DNA from: a virus
Direction: 5' to 3' (one strand)
Length of the DNA: 64,000 bases
Virus record (IMG/VR): IMGVR_UViG_3300029984_000001
Location: 62,001-126,000 of that record
Shown here: one piece after another, positions 7,897 to 17,206 of the stretch
Numbering within the stretch: position 1 is the first letter of the stretch
Layout of the letters: each line of letters begins with the position of its first letter
Program-made: the position numbers and the translations under genes
The notes under the pieces: model-generated
Database searches by the model: none
Told to the model about the DNA's origin: nothing
The model's input: only the letters and a program-made list of their open reading frames with translations

Positions 7897-9213
7897 TTGA
7901 TAGATAAAAATAGATTTAAAGTAGTCACTATAAAGGATATAAAAGAAGAATCAAAAAAAGAAAAACTAAAAGAATTACATAGTTATAATTTAAATGCTTC
8001 TTTATCAATACCTTCTGTTGTTAATGGATATAGTCTTGGAGTCGGATTAATAAAGAAATGGTTCTTCAATAGAATAAAAGAATCTTATTTTAAATATTGG
8101 ACAGTGGATGAATCTAATTATAATTCAGCTTTTGATAGAGCAGAACAATATAAAAATTTTAAAATACAAAAACCGTCTTTACTAATAACTCCTAGAGTTG
8201 ATACACAATGGAATAGAGAAGGATTAGATAATAACTTATTCGGAGTGAATACATATCTAAGAAGAAAAGTTGTAGAAAATTCTTTTTTTAAAGATCCTAT
8301 AAATAATATTTATTTAGATATGGATACAGAACAATTAAGAATAAATTTTACCTTTAGAGTGAGAGTATCATCTAGATCACATCAACTAAACTTATTAAAA
8401 ACAATGAATATGAAATGTAGAATAGGAGCTACAGAAACAGATTATCAAGATATGGATTTTCATATACCATTTGATTTGATGTGTCAAATAGCAAAAGATG
8501 TAGGTTATAAAGTTATAGATAATAAGATAGAAAATATGCAAGGTTTTATATCTTATTTAAATCAACATTCACAGATGCCTATATTATATAGATATAGAAA
8601 GATAAATGCTAAATATGAATTCTTTTTAAGAATGAAGCAGGTATATACCCATATAGATTGTAGAGATCAATTGGATGCTGATGATGGAGAACAATTAGAA
8701 CAAACCAAAACCAATTATATAATAACAATGAATTGTGTTTTAGATATGGAGATTCCTAAATTTTATGCTTATTGTTCTAAGAATAGTCATATTTTTAATA
8801 TCGATTCAGTTCATGAATATACAATACCTGTTAACACAATTCAATTCCCAGATATAAAAGATGTAAATGAAAAAGGTTGGAATAAATATTATGAAATTGA
8901 TATAGAAGAAGATGATTTAAATAAACCTTTAGCTTTCAACTTTGAAGAATTATTCTTAGAAGAAACAGGAGATATATCTATTATCAAGAATATCATAGAT
9001 CATAATAATGAGTGCTATATATCACCTTCTGTATTTATTGAGATGAAATTGTATAATAATGGTCAAGAAGTAGATTATACAATAAATTGGAAAAACTTCA
9101 CTATAGAGTCCAATAATTTACTTTTAAGCCATATTACACATATAGTCATGTATTTAGATAGGAAATATATAAATGACTATAAAATCAATATGGACATGCT
9201 GTCAGATAGCTAA
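7897..9213 (+). CDS. Hypothetical protein, 438 aa (possible virion protein)
   Basis: I choose TTG 7897 (L-I-D-K-N-R-F-K) because AAAGGAAGTG lies 8 nt upstream; a GTG at 7888 overlaps that site. The product is soluble-looking, with a basic first half (residues 40-130), the segment F-R-V-R-V-S-S-R-S, and an acidic region near residue 250 (D-A-D-D-G-E-Q-L-E). No enzyme motif recognised. It is a single-gene transcription unit between a terminator with a late-type promoter and a short gene, which suggests late expression and a possible virion or assembly role. This is inference from context only. Confidence 0.6.
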   Translation: MIDKNRFKVVTIKDIKEESKKEKLKELHSYNLNASLSIPSVVNGYSLGVGLIKKWFFNRIKESYFKYWTVDESNYNSAFDRAEQYKNFKIQKPSLLITPRVDTQWNREGLDNNLFGVNTYLRRKVVENSFFKDPINNIYLDMDTEQLRINFTFRVRVSSRSHQLNLLKTMNMKCRIGATETDYQDMDFHIPFDLMCQIAKDVGYKVIDNKIENMQGFISYLNQHSQMPILYRYRKINAKYEFFLRMKQVYTHIDCRDQLDADDGEQLEQTKTNYIITMNCVLDMEIPKFYAYCSKNSHIFNIDSVHEYTIPVNTIQFPDIKDVNEKGWNKYYEIDIEEDDLNKPLAFNFEELFLEETGDISIIKNIIDHNNECYISPSVFIEMKLYNNGQEVDYTINWKNFTIESNNLLLSHITHIVMYLDRKYINDYKINMDMLSDS

Positions 9214-9253
9214 AACATTATATCTGAGAACAATAAATAATAAAATAGTATTA

Positions 9254-9284
9254 TATATTTAACTTCATAGTGAAAATAAATATA
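9254..9284. repeat. Nested inverted repeat in leader of 9302 gene
   Basis: TATATTTA ... TAAATATA (9254-9261 / 9277-9284) enclosing TTCA-TAG-TGAA. It lies 18 nt before the start codon with no T tract, so it is more likely a leader hairpin or operator than a terminator. Confidence 0.45.
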
Positions 9285-9301
9285 TAAGGAGATGTTGTAT
9301 T

Positions 9302-9553
9302 ATGGAATTAATAATAGTATCTGAAAATACAGTTAATAAAGAGGTTTATTTAGGTGGCAAAAAAATAAATATTTATGATTTTGGTGAATTATCAAGAACA
9401 AATAGAATAGCTACAAACTTTAAAATGTCAGAATTGAATTTCATACCAAAGGTTCATACTGATGAAGTGTTGTATAAATATGGTATTGATGAAGAGATGT
9501 ATAAAAAGATCTGTAAGAATTTAGTTGAAAATATCAAATCAATCCTTTATTAA
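9302..9553 (+). CDS. Hypothetical protein, 83 aa
   Basis: ATG start after AAGGAGATG. A small soluble protein with an N-terminal beta segment (E-L-I-I-V-S-E-N) and a helical C-terminus. No recognised family. A nested inverted repeat at 9254-9284 precedes it, and a bidirectional hairpin terminator at 9593-9620 separates it from the convergent minus-strand gene. Confidence 0.55.
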   Translation: MELIIVSENTVNKEVYLGGKKINIYDFGELSRTNRIATNFKMSELNFIPKVHTDEVLYKYGIDEEMYKKICKNLVENIKSILY

Positions 9554-9592
9554 TAAATCTTTCTTGTATATTTATAAAAATGGGGTGAAATT

Positions 9593-9620
9593 CAGAAGGG
9601 AAATTCCCTTCTGAGTTTTT
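9593..9620. terminator. Bidirectional intrinsic terminator between convergent genes
   Basis: Stem CAGAAGGGAA / TTCCCTTCTG, followed on the plus strand by AGTTTTTATAA. It sits between the plus gene ending at 9553 and the minus gene ending at 9619. Confidence 0.8.
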
Positions 9621-10077
9621 ATAATTCTTTACTTATATCAGTAGTTTTTATCTCTTCATCCGTATCATCAAAAGTGCATTCTTTTTCCATAAGTTGTTTT
9701 TTCTTTTCTTTGATTATATTGCTTATATTGAAATCATCCAAATCCATTTCAAATAATCTTAATATTGTACATTTTATTTCTTCTTTAGTAATTCTACCTA
9801 ATAATGAATCTTTAAAATAATCATCTTCTTGTATTTCATTGTAAAATCTATCACCTACCATATCAGCCAATTTCATCTTAAAAGCATCATCAGATATATC
9901 TTTTATAGATAATATCTCAACTGTTTCTGTAGCCAGTATTGTAATTAAACGTGAATATTCTATAATTAATTCTAGAGTAGTTTTAGAACCACCTTTTTTT
10001 ACTTTATAGATATAACCTCCTGCTGTAATACCACAAACTAGAATAATAGAAATAAATATCAATACATTAATGTCCAT
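9619..10077 (-). CDS. Membrane-anchored hypothetical protein, 152 aa (holin/LLH-like?)
   Basis: ATG start at 10077 with AAAGGAGATG upstream. Residues about 5-24 form one hydrophobic segment (I-F-I-S-I-I-L-V-C-G-I-T-A-G-G-Y), followed by K-V-K-K-G-G, giving an N-out/C-in type anchor. The remaining 125 residues are soluble, helical and acidic towards the C-terminus. A short protein with an N-terminal anchor and long helical tail is the general shape of LLH-type phage holins, but sequence evidence is weak. Two further membrane genes lie at 11366-12795, so this area may act on the cell envelope. Confidence 0.55.
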   Translation of the reverse strand: MDINVLIFISIILVCGITAGGYIYKVKKGGSKTTLELIIEYSRLITILATETVEILSIKDISDDAFKMKLADMVGDRFYNEIQEDDYFKDSLLGRITKEEIKCTILRLFEMDLDDFNISNIIKEKKKQLMEKECTFDDTDEEIKTTDISKEL

Positions 10078-10182
10078 AATTATAACATCTCCTTTTATTT
10101 TTAATTATTCTAAAGTTTCTATAATTATTTTTTAATCAAAAGTAAACTAATATTTAAATACAATAAATGGAGGTAATGATAA

Positions 10183-11328
10183 ATGGAAGAAGAAAAATAT
10201 CAATTATATATTAAAGGATTAATATCAAAAAGGATAGATGTAAAAACAGAATCATTATTAAAAACCGAATTTGTGGTTGAGAATGGAGAAGTAAAAAAAA
10301 CCTTTATATCGATAAGACCTAAGGAAAATATATCTATTGTAAATATTTCTGTAAATGGACAAGCATTACAAATAGTAAAAGCTAAAGATTTTAAAATAGT
10401 TTTACCTAAAGAATTTAATATTGAAACGGATGAAAAAAGAATGGACATATTTTTAGGTGAACACTCTATGAGAATATTATTGAATAATAGGTATGTAGAA
10501 TTAATAAGTAATGATGAAATATTATTTGTTTCTATTAAAGATGAAATTGATGATTTAAAAACTATAAAAAATGGAGAAGAAATTTGTATTCCGAGAGTAG
10601 AAACTTGTTTAAAATATAAAGGAAATGGGTGGGATTTGTCAGCAACACTTCATATTGATTTAGAAAATCAGCCTATAGAATTATTTAAACAATTTTATGA
10701 AGAATTAGAACCACCTACATATCAATTAAATCATGTTACATTATTAATGAATCAAAAGATTAATGACATAGTAGCATTAATATCTACTGAAAATTTAATG
10801 TGTATAATGCACGGATTAGTTTATAAAATTAATTCTTATGATATAATCAATGGTTATATACAATTATCTAGATTATCTGTATCTAATTTCGGAAACAATA
10901 TCAAAAGTGAATTAGATAGTCAAGCTATGCATTTTATAGAATTTCTAGATAATAAATACCTATTATTCACTAATATAAATTCTAATATTATATTCAATAA
11001 TATATTATTCGATGATAAATTAGAAATTATAGAAGGAGCACCAAATGTAGATAGAATAATTTCAATATATGAAACATTAGATGTAATGAATTCTGAAATG
11101 ATATCATTTTTAAATGAAGATAAAGAATCCATGGTAGAAATTTTAGATACTATAGTGGCTAAAAAAGTAAATGATATTAAAGAATTATTAGAAGCTGAAG
11201 AAGAATTATCTAAGACAGATTATGTAAAAAACCTTCACTTGATATATAATTATGGTATTCCAAGATTCCCTATAAAGATAAAATCTCAATCTAAATATGT
11301 ATTAGATGAAGTAGAAAAAATTTTATAA
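10183..11328 (+). CDS. Hypothetical protein, 381 aa
   Basis: ATG start with ATGGAGGT upstream, transcribed divergently from the membrane gene at 9619-10077. The sequence shows beta-rich segments in the N-terminal 150 residues (including V-N-G-Q-A-L-Q-I) and helical segments near the C-terminus (E-L-L-E-A-E-E-E-L-S-K). The I-x-V-N-G-x-x-L pattern is seen in the nearby fibre-type proteins, which hints at a virion role, but this is not enough for a call. It ends at a shared terminator with the convergent gene. Confidence 0.6.
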   Translation: MEEEKYQLYIKGLISKRIDVKTESLLKTEFVVENGEVKKTFISIRPKENISIVNISVNGQALQIVKAKDFKIVLPKEFNIETDEKRMDIFLGEHSMRILLNNRYVELISNDEILFVSIKDEIDDLKTIKNGEEICIPRVETCLKYKGNGWDLSATLHIDLENQPIELFKQFYEELEPPTYQLNHVTLLMNQKINDIVALISTENLMCIMHGLVYKINSYDIINGYIQLSRLSVSNFGNNIKSELDSQAMHFIEFLDNKYLLFTNINSNIIFNNILFDDKLEIIEGAPNVDRIISIYETLDVMNSEMISFLNEDKESMVEILDTIVAKKVNDIKELLEAEEELSKTDYVKNLHLIYNYGIPRFPIKIKSQSKYVLDEVEKIL

Positions 11329-11333
11329 AATAT

Positions 11334-11361
11334 AAAGGATGGTTTTACCCATCCTTTATTT
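11334..11361. terminator. Bidirectional intrinsic terminator between convergent genes
   Basis: Stem AAAGGATGG / CCATCCTTT followed by ATTTTACC. It lies between the genes ending at 11328 (+) and 11366 (-). Confidence 0.8.
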
Positions 11362-11365
11362 TACC

Positions 11366-11764
11366 TTATTTATCTTTAGTATTATCTTTTAATATCTCAT
11401 CTATTGATTCTTGCAAATTTCCTTTAGATTTACCGATAAATCTAAATAATATTTTTAATATCTGTCCATTAAATATCATCTCCAATATTTTTGTACTGAA
11501 AGCCCCAATTAAAAATAATATTGTAAATGAAAATGTTAATCCAAATTTCTCTATACCATAAGACACTCCTGCCACTAATACACAAGATAAAGTTAATGCA
11601 GTAGGAATCATACTACCTAATTTCATTTTCCTTTTTTTCTTATTATATAGATCATATGATTCCTTTGCATAAACGCCTATTAATATAGGAACGAATGCTA
11701 TAGAGAATTGCAAAATCATGTTTAATGATTGAGATACTATAAGATCGAAGTTCATATTGTTCAT
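11366..11764 (-). CDS. Membrane protein, holin candidate, 132 aa
   Basis: I take ATG 11764 (M-N-N-M-N-F-D-L) because GGAGGTGC lies about 10 nt upstream; an ATG at 11782 would overlap that site. Hydrophobic segments are at about residues 11-32 (S-L-N-M-I-L-Q-F-S-I-A-F-V-P-I-L-I-G-V-Y-A), 52-66 and 73-90, separated by the basic loop N-K-K-K-R-K-M-K, with a charged C-terminal tail. The size and three or four membrane segments fit a phage holin of the multi-pass type, but no diagnostic motif is seen. It lies 23 nt after the membrane gene at 11788-12795 and is probably in the same transcript. Confidence 0.6.
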   Translation of the reverse strand: MNNMNFDLIVSQSLNMILQFSIAFVPILIGVYAKESYDLYNKKKRKMKLGSMIPTALTLSCVLVAGVSYGIEKFGLTFSFTILFLIGAFSTKILEMIFNGQILKILFRFIGKSKGNLQESIDEILKDNTKDK

Positions 11765-11787
11765 ATGGTATAGCACCTCCATTTATA

Positions 11788-12795
11788 TTATCTTTTAATC
11801 AAGTTTTCATCATCTACTTCCACTTCTAAATCAGAAGTTAAATTTTGTATTTTTATACCACAAATAAATATAACTAATGTAAGTGTTATATTAAATATAC
11901 TGTGTAATGTCTCAGTATTTATTTGCATTTCAAAACTTTTTTCTATTGATAAATAATTTACCTCATTCATCATTATAGCATCATACAAAGAAAAACCTTG
12001 CACAATGACTATCTGTCTATTTTCTTGATTGTAAATTCCTAAATTAGTAACCTTTTGATTTCCTAATAAATCGGAATCATCATTTATACGTCTAGGATTT
12101 AAAATCTCATATGTTTTTAGACCATCTTTTCCTTCAGCTTTAAATACTGATTTAAGTCCATCTAATGAAGCAGTTTTTAATTTTATATGATTTATATTTT
12201 CACTAGGTAGATATTCAAAGAATATAGGTTCATCACCTTTATATTGTGTCGATAATTTTTCAAATGCATCATACCCTAATTCATAATTATAATGTTTTTC
12301 TAATTCAGTATCAAATGATCTTTTTTCATCACCACTATCAGACATACAATTTATAGACTTATCATAAAAAATCAAGCCTTTAAGTTTTATGAATAAATTC
12401 TTTTGCCATGTCGATATAGCAAAAAAATCATTATTATCATTATCTTTATTAATAAATTTACCTTTCATATTTTTATCAAAAATATTTAGTAAACTACTGT
12501 CTAAAGACATATTTTCCATATCATACTTTAATAAATCTTTATTAGATCCATAATATGAAGTAGTATCTTTTATTATATTATCTTTTATATAACTAGTTTG
12601 TATATCTGCTTTATTTTGGTTCTCTTTTAGTACAGTTACTACATAATTCCATTCAGTTTCAAATTTTGTCTCTTTAATATTCTGAATATTACTATATGAA
12701 ATGGCTGTAGAGTATAAAGACAGAAAAGATATTAATATTGTTGTAAATAATAAAATGGATATTTGTTTTACTTTTATTTTATCTTTTAATGACAT
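11788..12795 (-). CDS. Bitopic membrane protein with large ectodomain, 335 aa
   Basis: The start is ATG 12795 (M-S-L-K-D-K-I-K-V), preceded by AAAGGGGGATTTATT; an in-frame ATG at 12813 lies upstream of that site. One hydrophobic segment is at the N-terminus (S-I-L-L-F-T-T-I-L-I-S-F-L-S-L-Y) and another near the C-terminus (I-F-N-I-T-L-T-L-V-I-F-I-C-G), leaving about 260 residues between them, probably outside the membrane. No enzymatic motif seen. A late-type promoter element is at 12839-12850. It could be an envelope-modifying, lysis or host-surface protein; the exact role is unknown. Confidence 0.6.
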   Translation of the reverse strand: MSLKDKIKVKQISILLFTTILISFLSLYSTAISYSNIQNIKETKFETEWNYVVTVLKENQNKADIQTSYIKDNIIKDTTSYYGSNKDLLKYDMENMSLDSSLLNIFDKNMKGKFINKDNDNNDFFAISTWQKNLFIKLKGLIFYDKSINCMSDSGDEKRSFDTELEKHYNYELGYDAFEKLSTQYKGDEPIFFEYLPSENINHIKLKTASLDGLKSVFKAEGKDGLKTYEILNPRRINDDSDLLGNQKVTNLGIYNQENRQIVIVQGFSLYDAIMMNEVNYLSIEKSFEMQINTETLHSIFNITLTLVIFICGIKIQNLTSDLEVEVDDENLIKR

Positions 12796-12838
12796 AATAA
12801 ATCCCCCTTTCAATAATCTTAAAATATAGAATCCTCCT

Positions 12839-12850
12839 TAACTAAATGTT
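12839..12850 (-). promoter_or_regulatory. Late-type promoter, AACA-N6-TA
   Basis: On the minus strand AACA TTTAGT TA, about 55 nt before the ATG at 12795 and downstream of the terminator of the fibre operon. Confidence 0.5.
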
Positions 12851-12870
12851 TTGTATTAATCTAGCATAAA

Positions 12871-12904
12871 ATATAGATATGGTTATATTTACCATATCTA
12901 TATA
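12871..12904 (-). terminator. Intrinsic terminator of the minus-strand fibre genes
   Basis: A long stem ATATAGATATGGT / ACCATATCTATAT with a 7-nt loop and TTTTAT on the minus strand, just after the stop codon of the 12912-14150 gene. Confidence 0.8.
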
Positions 12905-12911
12905 ATATTTA

Positions 12912-14150
12912 TTATATATTAAATTTCGATATTATATCTTTTAAAGCCAATACTTCACTCCTTAAACCACCTAATTCTGATTTTAAATTGACGATTTCAT
13001 TCTCATTAAAATTATCATTATCATATTCATCATAGGTAGTCAATGGTAAATTCTTATAAACGACAAATTTAAAAGTAGTCTTATCAGTCACATCCCATGT
13101 ATTTCCTGTGGGTGGTTTAATAAAAGTATTATCTCCAGATATAAAGTAATCTACACTCTCATCTAGTTCTATACCATTCTTAGTTACTTTTAAAGAATCC
13201 TTCTCACTATCAAATCCTGGTATATTAATATTAACATAATTTGTTGGTTTTGTAAAAGTCTCTATATTTTCTATCCTTTTTACTAATCTCTTTCTATTAG
13301 AGAATAACACTTTCCATTCCTGAGTATTAAAACACCATTCTTTTATTTCTCCATATGTTGTATTTATCATCAAATCTTTATCTTGTCTTAAATCTAAAGC
13401 AAGATCATTAGCTCCTTTAAATATCCTAACTCCATTTATAGATTCACAATCTAAAGAGCTATCTGATAAAGTTTCTGCATATACAAATATAAAAGTAACC
13501 ACATCATCTTTTTTATTAGCATCAATAATAGAATCACTAAGTATTAATTGATCTTTTCCTAGAGCATATACATCTATGTCTAATTTCTCTTTTCTTAATA
13601 TGACTAATATCGGAAAAGTATATATATCGTAGTTTGGTATAGGATATGGAATATCTATTAGTTTTTGTTTATCATACTTCAATTGTACATGCTTAGTGTC
13701 ACATCTCAATATAACTTTAGAACCTTTTTTCATTAGAGACTCTATATTAGATTGTAAAGTAGAACCATCATTCATATATATATATTGAGCTAATGTTTTA
13801 GGTGCATATTTGATTCCATTGTTTTCTATTACCATAGGGATTAACTCTTCTGCTGATATAATTAAATCTTGTACAGTTTCAAAATCTATTATATTTAACC
13901 AACCTAAATCATTATAATATCTATACATCTGATTATCATTTACTACAATATATATTATATTCTCTTGTGGTGTAGAATTTAATCTATCAGAATCTGTTAT
14001 ATATTGTCTAGTACAAGATAAACTAAATCTAAGTTTATTATCAATATCATATACAACATTTTTAGTGTCAGTTGCATATATTAATTGATTTTGTTTTAAT
14101 TTAATTGAATTAAAATTAAGATATAATGATTTTATCAATGTAATTTCCAT
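12912..14150 (-). CDS. Virion fibre-type protein, 412 aa
   Basis: ATG start with GGAGGTTAATAT upstream. Residues about 24-33 (I-Y-A-T-D-T-K-N-V-V) and 60-85 (Y-R-Y-Y-N-D-L-G-W) match patterns common in phage fibre or baseplate proteins that begin with a small beta domain. Residues about 315-370 hold a module (L-K-V-T-K-N-G-I-E-L ... D-Y-F-I-S-G ... F-K-F-V-V-Y-K-N-L) also seen in the neighbouring gene at 14165-16675. The C-terminus is a short coiled coil (L-K-S-E-L-G-G-L-R-S-E-V-L-A-L), likely for trimerisation. It is 14 nt behind the larger fibre gene and probably co-expressed. Confidence 0.65.
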   Translation of the reverse strand: MEITLIKSLYLNFNSIKLKQNQLIYATDTKNVVYDIDNKLRFSLSCTRQYITDSDRLNSTPQENIIYIVVNDNQMYRYYNDLGWLNIIDFETVQDLIISAEELIPMVIENNGIKYAPKTLAQYIYMNDGSTLQSNIESLMKKGSKVILRCDTKHVQLKYDKQKLIDIPYPIPNYDIYTFPILVILRKEKLDIDVYALGKDQLILSDSIIDANKKDDVVTFIFVYAETLSDSSLDCESINGVRIFKGANDLALDLRQDKDLMINTTYGEIKEWCFNTQEWKVLFSNRKRLVKRIENIETFTKPTNYVNINIPGFDSEKDSLKVTKNGIELDESVDYFISGDNTFIKPPTGNTWDVTDKTTFKFVVYKNLPLTTYDEYDNDNFNENEIVNLKSELGGLRSEVLALKDIISKFNI

Positions 14151-14164
14151 ATATTAACCTCCTT

Positions 14165-16675
14165 TTATATTTTCCAAATATCATAGTATGGGTAAAGACC
14201 ATAATGTGTATAATCTTGATCAATTATATAAGATGTATTGGATATATAATTATAAGTATCGATATAACTGATCACACCATTATCAATTTCGCCTATAAAT
14301 CGATGTATCTCGCTTTTAAAACTACCTGTTACCGAATCGTATACTAATATAGTACGTTCACTATTGGTTGCTATCCATATATCAATTTGTATAGATATTG
14401 TTGTATGACCAGTATTATACATCAAAGAATAATATTCATCTTTTGATAATACTTTATTATTAAAAATATTAAAATATTTATCAGTATTACTGGAATTTAT
14501 ACCTATGGCATATGCACTTGTTATAACACTGTAGTTATATATAGTATTAATTTCATTATAATATACAGAAGTATCTTTTTTATAACCATGTATGCCCATA
14601 TAGCTTATAAATTCTAAAGGATTATTACATAAATTGGTTGAATTAGCAACAATATAATCATTAGATGGATATGGTAAATGTATATTAGAACCAGAATCAC
14701 TTGCTTTATATTGATATGAATAAATTTCTTTATCTAATAACATATCATATATTTTATATTCAAATTTTTCAATTTGTTTGTTATCACTAGAAGATTTAGC
14801 ATCGTGATTATATCTATAGTCATACATTATATTAATAAATCTATCTCCATAAGGGGAATTAATAACAGAAACATTAAAAGAATCAGTACTATCTGTACTA
14901 GTATATTCAGTATATCTACCAGCGATATGTGGAGCTGTTGGTGCACCATATAATGCTAATATTTCGTTTCCAGATGATAATGAATATTTAGTAAATCTAC
15001 TTATAGTAGGTAAAACTGTTGTTGTTAATGAAATATCTAGACCAGTATCATCATAATGAAGCGTTGGAGTTTCATCTGCTCTTGTGGTACATTTCATATA
15101 TATAATATCATCTTTTATAGAAATAATCTCTGGTCCAATTCCCACATTACTATTGCCCCACGTTGTATCACTTTCAGGTATTGTAGATTTATATGTTAAA
15201 GATAAATCACTATTTACTGAATATATCTCAAATCTATATGGTATAGCAATTTCGCAACCTTTTCCTGTAGATGAATATGAATATAAATTACTATAAAAAT
15301 TGTTTAGGTTAGCCAAAGCTTTTATTAGATATAATTTATTATTAACAGCATCTAATATTAGATAATTATCATTATAAAAATCAGATGTTCGCTGTTTTGA
15401 ATGTCCTTTTGAATCATACCCATATGTATATAGTTCAGTTGTAGCATGTCCCACTCCATCGTAAAAATCTCTTACAAATACATTATTTGTTTTATTGAAT
15501 AACTTAGTACCATAAATCCAATATCCATTCCATTCTTTTAGTGTATTGTCTATCGTTATTGGTCTAGCTTTATTTCTATAACCAGATCCTAAAAAAGTTT
15601 CCTTTTTCTTTTTACAATCTAATAAATATAAATTTTCATCATGTACTACATATACTTGAGCATAATTTTTAATTCGAACAATCTGAGGTACACCACTACA
15701 CGCTATGCTAGTAATCCAAGTGGGATTTTTTGGATTAGGGTCAGTGACTACATCACTATTACCTAAACGATTACTAGCCTTGTAAAAAAAATAGCTACCA
15801 TACTTTAATAAAGTTATCGGAATATAAGGTTTTAAATCTCCTGCAACTATATCATCTTCCCCTTGTTTGATTCTAACATTACCCCATCCATTTACATTAA
15901 CAGTAGGTAATTCTCCACATTCAACATTTAAAACTATTTTTATCTCCATACCATCATAATAAGTCTGTACTCCTGGTATATCAATTGTGACATTATAATT
16001 AATATTTGTACTGGTTGCATTACATACACCAAATAGATCTCCCAGTATAGCTTTTTCGTAGGCTGTCTTAACAGCTTTAGGAGTAGAAGCCATAGTTTCA
16101 TTTGTTGATGATACACTACTTGATAGTTGTACTATACCTTCTACAGATAAACTGGCTTTGTTTATAACTGTTTGTAGTGATTGAATAAATGTATTACTCA
16201 TAGATGAATAATTTATAGAACCAGCTTTAATTACTTTACCATCTATTGTATAATTTTTTTCCAGTTCATTAATAAATAGAGACATAAATCTGGAATCCAT
16301 TGCTGAGAATGGAATAGTGCCGTCATATATCAATTTACCATCTATCCTAACATTATCTAAAAGTATAGCTTTAAACACTACAAAATCAAATATAAGAGGA
16401 ATTGCACCTGTACCTTTCCATGTTTTTCCTGTTAATGATTCTATATATCCACTATCTGTACTTATTGTATAATCGTTTATATACTCAATATAAGACCCAT
16501 TTACATGAACCATTAGAAGGTCTATATTTTTATTATACAATGGAATATCGATTACAACCTTACTCACTTCTGTTGTTATAGTTTTACTCTTCTTAAGAAA
16601 ACCAATGCCACCTTGAGTGCTTTTTATGATTTTTTGAAGTGAATCACTACAATCTTCTATTTGTAATTTTCCCAT
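14165..16675 (-). CDS. Tail fibre / receptor-binding type protein, 836 aa
   Basis: ATG start with AAAGGAGAATATATTT upstream and a late-type promoter at 16705-16716. Residues about 48-95 carry the module M-V-H-V-N-G-S-Y-I ... D-Y-T-I-S-T ... T-W-K-G, seen in other fibre proteins here. Residues about 183-212 (G-I-V-Q-L-S-S-S-V-S-S-T-N-E-T-M-A-S-T-P-K-A-V-K) match the phage tail-fibre repeat family (Phage_fiber_2). The remaining 600 residues are Tyr/Ser/Asn-rich and beta-dominated, as in receptor-binding tips. It probably contacts the host surface. The minus-strand orientation sets it apart from the plus-strand fibre genes at 20.9-30 kb. Confidence 0.8.
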   Translation of the reverse strand: MGKLQIEDCSDSLQKIIKSTQGGIGFLKKSKTITTEVSKVVIDIPLYNKNIDLLMVHVNGSYIEYINDYTISTDSGYIESLTGKTWKGTGAIPLIFDFVVFKAILLDNVRIDGKLIYDGTIPFSAMDSRFMSLFINELEKNYTIDGKVIKAGSINYSSMSNTFIQSLQTVINKASLSVEGIVQLSSSVSSTNETMASTPKAVKTAYEKAILGDLFGVCNATSTNINYNVTIDIPGVQTYYDGMEIKIVLNVECGELPTVNVNGWGNVRIKQGEDDIVAGDLKPYIPITLLKYGSYFFYKASNRLGNSDVVTDPNPKNPTWITSIACSGVPQIVRIKNYAQVYVVHDENLYLLDCKKKKETFLGSGYRNKARPITIDNTLKEWNGYWIYGTKLFNKTNNVFVRDFYDGVGHATTELYTYGYDSKGHSKQRTSDFYNDNYLILDAVNNKLYLIKALANLNNFYSNLYSYSSTGKGCEIAIPYRFEIYSVNSDLSLTYKSTIPESDTTWGNSNVGIGPEIISIKDDIIYMKCTTRADETPTLHYDDTGLDISLTTTVLPTISRFTKYSLSSGNEILALYGAPTAPHIAGRYTEYTSTDSTDSFNVSVINSPYGDRFINIMYDYRYNHDAKSSSDNKQIEKFEYKIYDMLLDKEIYSYQYKASDSGSNIHLPYPSNDYIVANSTNLCNNPLEFISYMGIHGYKKDTSVYYNEINTIYNYSVITSAYAIGINSSNTDKYFNIFNNKVLSKDEYYSLMYNTGHTTISIQIDIWIATNSERTILVYDSVTGSFKSEIHRFIGEIDNGVISYIDTYNYISNTSYIIDQDYTHYGLYPYYDIWKI

Positions 16676-16704
16676 AAATATATTCTCCTTTCAAAGTTAA
16701 TTTT

Positions 16705-16716
16705 TACTAATATGTT
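16705..16716 (-). promoter_or_regulatory. Late-type promoter, AACA-N6-TA
   Basis: On the minus strand TTGAACATATTAGTA: AACA TATTAG TA, about 41 nt before the fibre gene start at 16675. Confidence 0.65.
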
Positions 16717-16732
16717 CAAAATCCATAAAATA

Positions 16733-16756
16733 ATGAGGGTTATAAACCCTCATTTA
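16733..16756 (-). terminator. Intrinsic terminator of the 16.8-20.8 kb minus-strand cluster
   Basis: Stem AATGAGGGTT / AACCCTCATT, with TATTTTATGG beyond it on the minus strand. It follows directly after the stop of the 16757-17206 gene. Confidence 0.8.
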
Positions 16757-17206
16757 TTATTCTTTAATAAAATCACTAAATACTTTTTTAAATATATGAT
16801 TAAGTAATGAATATATTTTTTGATCTTGGAATACCAGATTCTCTATATTTTCATTTAAAGAGTGTTCCAAATAATATATATTATTTGTTGATAAATCTTT
16901 AATCCTTAGGTTCATCATCCATGATATCTTATCTATATCTAGTCTTATAGAATATTCTTTATCGTCTATATATATTATGTTTTTTAATTTTAGATTACTT
17001 CTTATATGAATATCTCCTATATTAATATTATGATTATGATATTCTAATAATATAAATAGATTTTCGAAAGATAATTGTAAATTATTTATATACTTATATT
17101 TGTATTTAAATATATACATTATTCTTATATAAAGTTTTTTGATAAAATTAAATTTTAAATTCCTTGTATTAAATATTAGAGTAGTTTTAGCAAACCAAAT
17201 ATTCAT
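16757..17206 (-). CDS. Hypothetical protein, 149 aa
   Basis: The ATG at 17206 overlaps the stop of the preceding gene by one base (translational coupling). The product is rich in Ile, Tyr, Asn and Lys, basic at the N-terminus (residues 1-45, with a partly hydrophobic helix I-R-I-M-Y-I-F-K) and without known motifs. It is the last gene of the minus-strand cluster 16757-20820. Confidence 0.55.
   Translation of the reverse strand: MNIWFAKTTLIFNTRNLKFNFIKKLYIRIMYIFKYKYKYINNLQLSFENLFILLEYHNHNINIGDIHIRSNLKLKNIIYIDDKEYSIRLDIDKISWMMNLRIKDLSTNNIYYLEHSLNENIENLVFQDQKIYSLLNHIFKKVFSDFIKE

Noticed and set aside
15084-15296. Plus-strand open frame inside the minus-strand fibre gene
   Set aside because: No ribosome site, and it is fully contained in a convincing gene on the other strand.
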